Assembly: GCF_001949145.1 (NCBI RefSeq)
Contig: NW_019091650.1
Location: 178,727 to 242,726 of the forward strand
Length of the DNA: 64,000 nt
Direction of reading: 5' to 3'
Source of the DNA: Acanthaster planci
Taxonomy: Eukaryota; Echinodermata; Asteroidea; Valvatida; Acanthasteridae
This document shows, in pieces, positions 60,901-64,000 of this stretch (within the stretch, counting starts at the first letter, position 1; the number at the start of each line of letters is the position of its first letter). Position numbers and translations under genes: made by a program. The notes under the pieces are model-generated. The model was given only the letters and a program-made list of their open reading frames with translations. It did not search any database and had not been told where the DNA came from.

Positions 60901-63548
60901 TTTTAGAAGTAGAGCTATAGTTAAGCCCATTTAGAGTCAGTCCAACAAGAATACCCAAAGAGATGATTTGCTAGTGTAGCCTGGAAAAATGACACAACGA
61001 ACAAATCAAACTAAATCAACACAAAATCCTGAAGGTTGGGTGAACCTGTCTGCAATAACAAACCAAAATGATCGAATAATGGAAAAGTCGCGAGGAAAGC
61101 TAATAAATAGAGACAAATGACTGATATTGAGATCGCGTCAAAAGAAAAAAAATAATTCTTCACCTGAAGGTAAAAATAATGGGTCACAACGCAACAAAGT
61201 CTTAATCCAAGTTAACCAAATTCAAGTACAAACAGTGCGAATATAACTCATCAGGCCGCTGGAGCTCAGAGTAAAAATGACAAAGAGAATTGAGGATGAC
61301 AAAAAAATTAAAATTGTTGTTTGATACAACACTCGCATTTCTAATCACTTAAAGCAGGCCTTATAGGCTACTTAACTTAAACTGGGTCGGTCAAGTTCCA
61401 TCGGTGATCATTTACTGACCATGTTCTCACTGATAACCTGTACACAAAATGTACCCTGGGTACCAGCCCAAATCGACCAGTACTTGACTAATTGTCGCTC
61501 ATAGCCTTGGTTTCGTAGCAGGTGGCATTCTTTCTGCCCCACCTTTTGTTAAGGTAAGATTGAGAACTTAAAAAGGACTTGGTTGAACTGTTGTTTGGCC
61601 ACCTCCGATGATAAACACTTTCCGTGGTGTTATTTCACGCAGGTGTTGATGAAACAACCGTTACCACTTTGATATTTCCCGGCAAGGCCGTGGCAACATT
61701 GAACACCAGCATGGTGGTTGAGCTTGCCAATGAGGCCCAGATTAGAGGTGCAAAGGGTTATATCAAGGTAATTCACTCGATACATTGCAGTTATACGCAA
61801 CCATAATTATAAAGGCTAATTTAAGGAAAAGGTTAAACTCTTCCACAGATATAGTGCCAATTGAGAGGACTATTTCGTTTATATTTTTAAGGAAAGTTGA
61901 GATTGATAACCTGTTTGTTCCCAACAATATCTGTATTTCAACACGCGTGTACGTCCCCACAACAAAATAAAAAATAATGCAGTTGTCCTTTAGTAGTTGA
62001 GTATTAGTTTTGAGTCAGTTATGACTCATATATGAGTCACATGTCAATTGTTTGTTACTTCATGTATATGATGAGGTGGTTGCTGAAAAATATGAGAATG
62101 TGAGTCTGAGTCCTATGTGAGTAATTGACGTGTCTAATGATGTACCAAATGTGACAAAGTGGACTTTGGCTCGGACTCAAGTTAGGGTTGCGTACACTCA
62201 CTGACAGTCACTGAAAATGTACCAGGCTGAGAATTAGGGTGTTTCAGACGGAGGTATCAACTCACTCTCTTTCGCAGTGAGCTGTCTGAGAAACATGATG
62301 ATCTAAACACCATACATGTATCCGGTTCGTAAGTGACTTTGTCACAAAGGCGGACGCGCCACAATTTGCAGGCTCCCATTGGACGATCGCTGAAGTTGCG
62401 CGTTAACTTCCGGTTCTCCATGTAAACTGTGATCAATGCATGTAACTCTATGTGCAGTGGGCGTGGTTAAACTGGAGTGACGTCACACTTACGAACCGTA
62501 TACGCATTCCATTCACTTCATGCACAGTGTCTCCTGAAGTTGGCAGAGCCATATTTTACCACAGTGCAACTGTAAAACCCGCAGACCAGACCAGAAAAAA
62601 ATGTCTAATTTTGTCTTTCATTATGTAATTCTTGTCTGGAGTAACTTTGGAAATGCCTCAAACGTTGTGCGGCCAAGCATGGCGAACATGTACCCTCCAT
62701 CTGAATTCTGGTCCATACTATCCCATTACTGCAGGTCCATTCTCCATTTTGGTGCCCTTCAAAGATTGAGGTGACGGCTGTCATGGGCGGGGCCGAACAT
62801 GAAGTCGTCAAACTGACGGAGGTAGATCTGAAAACCGAGGTGTATGAGTTTTGCCATCCAAAAGCTGAAAAGCGCACGTTCTTTGTGAACAGCGCAGGGC
62901 TCCGATACGAAGCAGAGTGTGCACGCCAGTGTCTCATGAAAGGTGAACTAGGGCATGTACTGTTTAAAAAACTCACTTTTCTCCATAACAATTTCAAATC
63001 TCAAAGAGTCCTTTTTTATTTGTCTTTCCATATTTTGGCAAGTGACACGGCATGGAATAATTATGATACAGATGAAGCACAGAGAACATTAATTTGGCGT
63101 TGTCCATATCAGCTGGCTGAGGCTAGGTCTAATGCACGCATCTATATGAGAAGTGACCGCTGCTACTTGCGAGCTGCTTCCATCAGTTTATATGTATTGC
63201 TTGGCCACAGCCATTACCTCTGAACATAGTCTTACGCATGAACTCATGCCAACAAGATTATTACGTGTTTAAGACACGTAGTTCAAGATGCACTCAATAT
63301 CACAATAGTCAATAAATATGTAGATTTTCCTCTAAGCTAATTGAATTATCTCAAACATTTTCAACATTCCCTTGGATTTCTGTTGTCCACTTTACTTTTA
63401 CTTTTTATAAAAAACGTGGCTTCAATTGTAATCAACAGGTTTGAAGGAGTGTCCAACTGTCTCCCTAGATGAGAGTTTGTTGGCAGCCGAGATCCTGGAC
63501 AAAGCCCGCTGGGATGTTGGTTATAGACTACCTGCCGATGACCTTTGA
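57978..63548 (+). CDS. DHDH: Trans-1,2-dihydrobenzene-1,2-diol dehydrogenase, seven exons
   Basis: Exons: 57978-58179, 58801-58964, 59975-60110, 60653-60766, 61643-61767, 62735-62942, 63439-63548. Each has GT/AG borders, and phases agree throughout, giving 352 residues (mammalian DHDH is about 334). The enzyme belongs to the Gfo/Idh/MocA family; in mammals it is a cytosolic dimer that oxidises aromatic trans-dihydrodiols and D-xylose with NADP+. N-terminal Rossmann half: [10 protein letters not shown] (5-14), VVAVAARS, then CEKPLG with K97. C-terminal half: WTRFFP (125-130), [12 protein letters not shown] with D176 and Y180, VHSPFWCP (248-255). K97 and Y180 fall at the positions I recall as catalytic in the mammalian enzyme. 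The start at 57978 is the family start; an in-frame ATG at 57948 would add ten residues. Introns are 496-1010 bp and carry MITEs. The gene appears intact. Confidence 0.95.
59085..59391. mobile_element. MITE in intron 2 of DHDH, PIF/Harbinger-like
   Basis: Inverted ends AACCCGTATCAGACAGG and CACCCGTTTCAGACAGG enclose 307 bp, flanked on each side by TTA (59082-59084, 59392-59394). A 3-bp T-A-rich duplication is typical of PIF/Harbinger elements. Inner sub-terminal blocks also pair (CCAGAGTCG against TGGAGTCG). No coding capacity. Confidence 0.6.
62319..62503 (+). mobile_element. Intact MITE family A in intron 5 of DHDH
   Basis: Ends TATCCGGTTCGTAAGTG and CACTTACGAACCGTATA are inverted repeats. 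The middle has GTCACAAAGGCGGACGCGCC and AACTCTATGTGCAGTGGGCG. It is the reference for the split copy at 38.2-38.7 kb and the fragments at 12.65 and 51.33 kb. It lies about 230 bp upstream of the exon 6 acceptor. Confidence 0.75.
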
Positions 63549-63742
63549 GAAAGAACCTACTAAGTCTGGCTGTTGTCAGCCACATCAGTCACCTGTTCTG
63601 TTGAACTGAGATATGAACAGTCTGCTAAGGCTTGCGCTTCAGATTCAAAAGTTACTACATGTACTTCAAGATAGCAGGGAATCCATGATTGCTACTTCGG
63701 GGAAAGAAATATATTGGATTTTGTTGGCACTTTTTTATTCAA

Positions 63743-63748
63743 AATAAA
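63743..63748 (+). promoter_or_regulatory. Polyadenylation signal of DHDH
   Basis: AATAAA about 195 bp after the stop codon, followed by a GT/T-containing stretch. It fits a short 3' untranslated region. Confidence 0.65.
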
Positions 63749-63845
63749 GTCTATTGTATTCAGCCGCTATTAAATCAGTTCATTTAACAACAATAATCAT
63801 TTAAATGTTGCACTTCTTGCCTCAATCAAAGAGGTTTTAAAACAG

Positions 63846-64000
63846 ATCAGCTATGTACAATTTTCTTGAATGGCCAAATTGCTTCTGTGAGAGAAGAGTT
63901 ATTCCGTGTGACATGCCACGGAAACATCAGCTATGCACAATTTTCCTGAATAGCCAAATTGCCTCTGTGACAGAAAAGTTATTCCATTTGACATGCCAAG
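63846..64000 (+). repeat. Tandem repeat with 80-bp period, cut by the window edge
   Basis: ATCAGCTATGTACAATTTTC at 63846 and ATCAGCTATGCACAATTTTC at 63926 start two units of about 90% identity, each ending GACATGCCA-G. The second unit reaches the end of the window, so more copies may follow. Confidence 0.75.

Noticed and set aside
62943-63223. Continuation of DHDH exon 6 as a 150-codon open frame
   Set aside because: A GTGAAC donor follows the conserved CLMKG residues and the family C-terminus is found in the exon at 63439; the read-through residues are intron.

Overview
This is a window of animal nuclear DNA. It has spliced genes with GT/AG introns, AATAAA polyadenylation signals, LINE fragments, a tRNA-derived SINE and many short palindromic transposons (MITEs). 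Long stretches hold no gene I can recognise. The two real genes and the kinds of repeat suggest a marine invertebrate, most likely a deuterostome (echinoderm, hemichordate or cephalochordate grade). That placement is inference; no marker in the window fixes the species.

Layout. From 1 to about 41.4 kb I can name no complete gene. This part holds the 3' end of a decayed LINE (17.6-18.05 kb, minus), a 110-bp hAT-like MITE with an 8-bp target duplication (17.0 kb), a tandem duplication (28.05-28.53 kb), a 181-bp palindromic MITE (29.99 kb), an AT-rich fold-back region (34.9-35.8 kb) and a nested transposon pair (38.2-38.7 kb). One exon-like open stretch on the minus strand (21.6-21.9 kb) may belong to an extracellular-domain protein. 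At 41.7-43.0 kb there is an intact, intronless coding region for a class A (rhodopsin-type) G-protein-coupled receptor, probably for a neuropeptide. From 45.9 to 55.2 kb the DNA is dense in mobile elements: a hairpin-rich fold-back element, palindromic MITEs, a TIR element split by a broken LINE, a 6-kb-spaced direct repeat and a SINE. From 57.98 to 63.55 kb lies a complete seven-exon gene on the plus strand for a dimeric dihydrodiol dehydrogenase (DHDH, Gfo/Idh/MocA family). All its splice junctions keep frame, giving 352 residues, with MITEs in introns 2 and 5.

The receptor and the dehydrogenase have no evident functional link; they are ordinary neighbours on a chromosome. I found no convincing new biological system. 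The most unusual signals are structural: nested transposons, a run of three perfect hairpins near 46.4 kb, and altered signature motifs in the receptor. Annotation by eye in a gene-poor eukaryotic window will miss short exons of genes I do not recognise.
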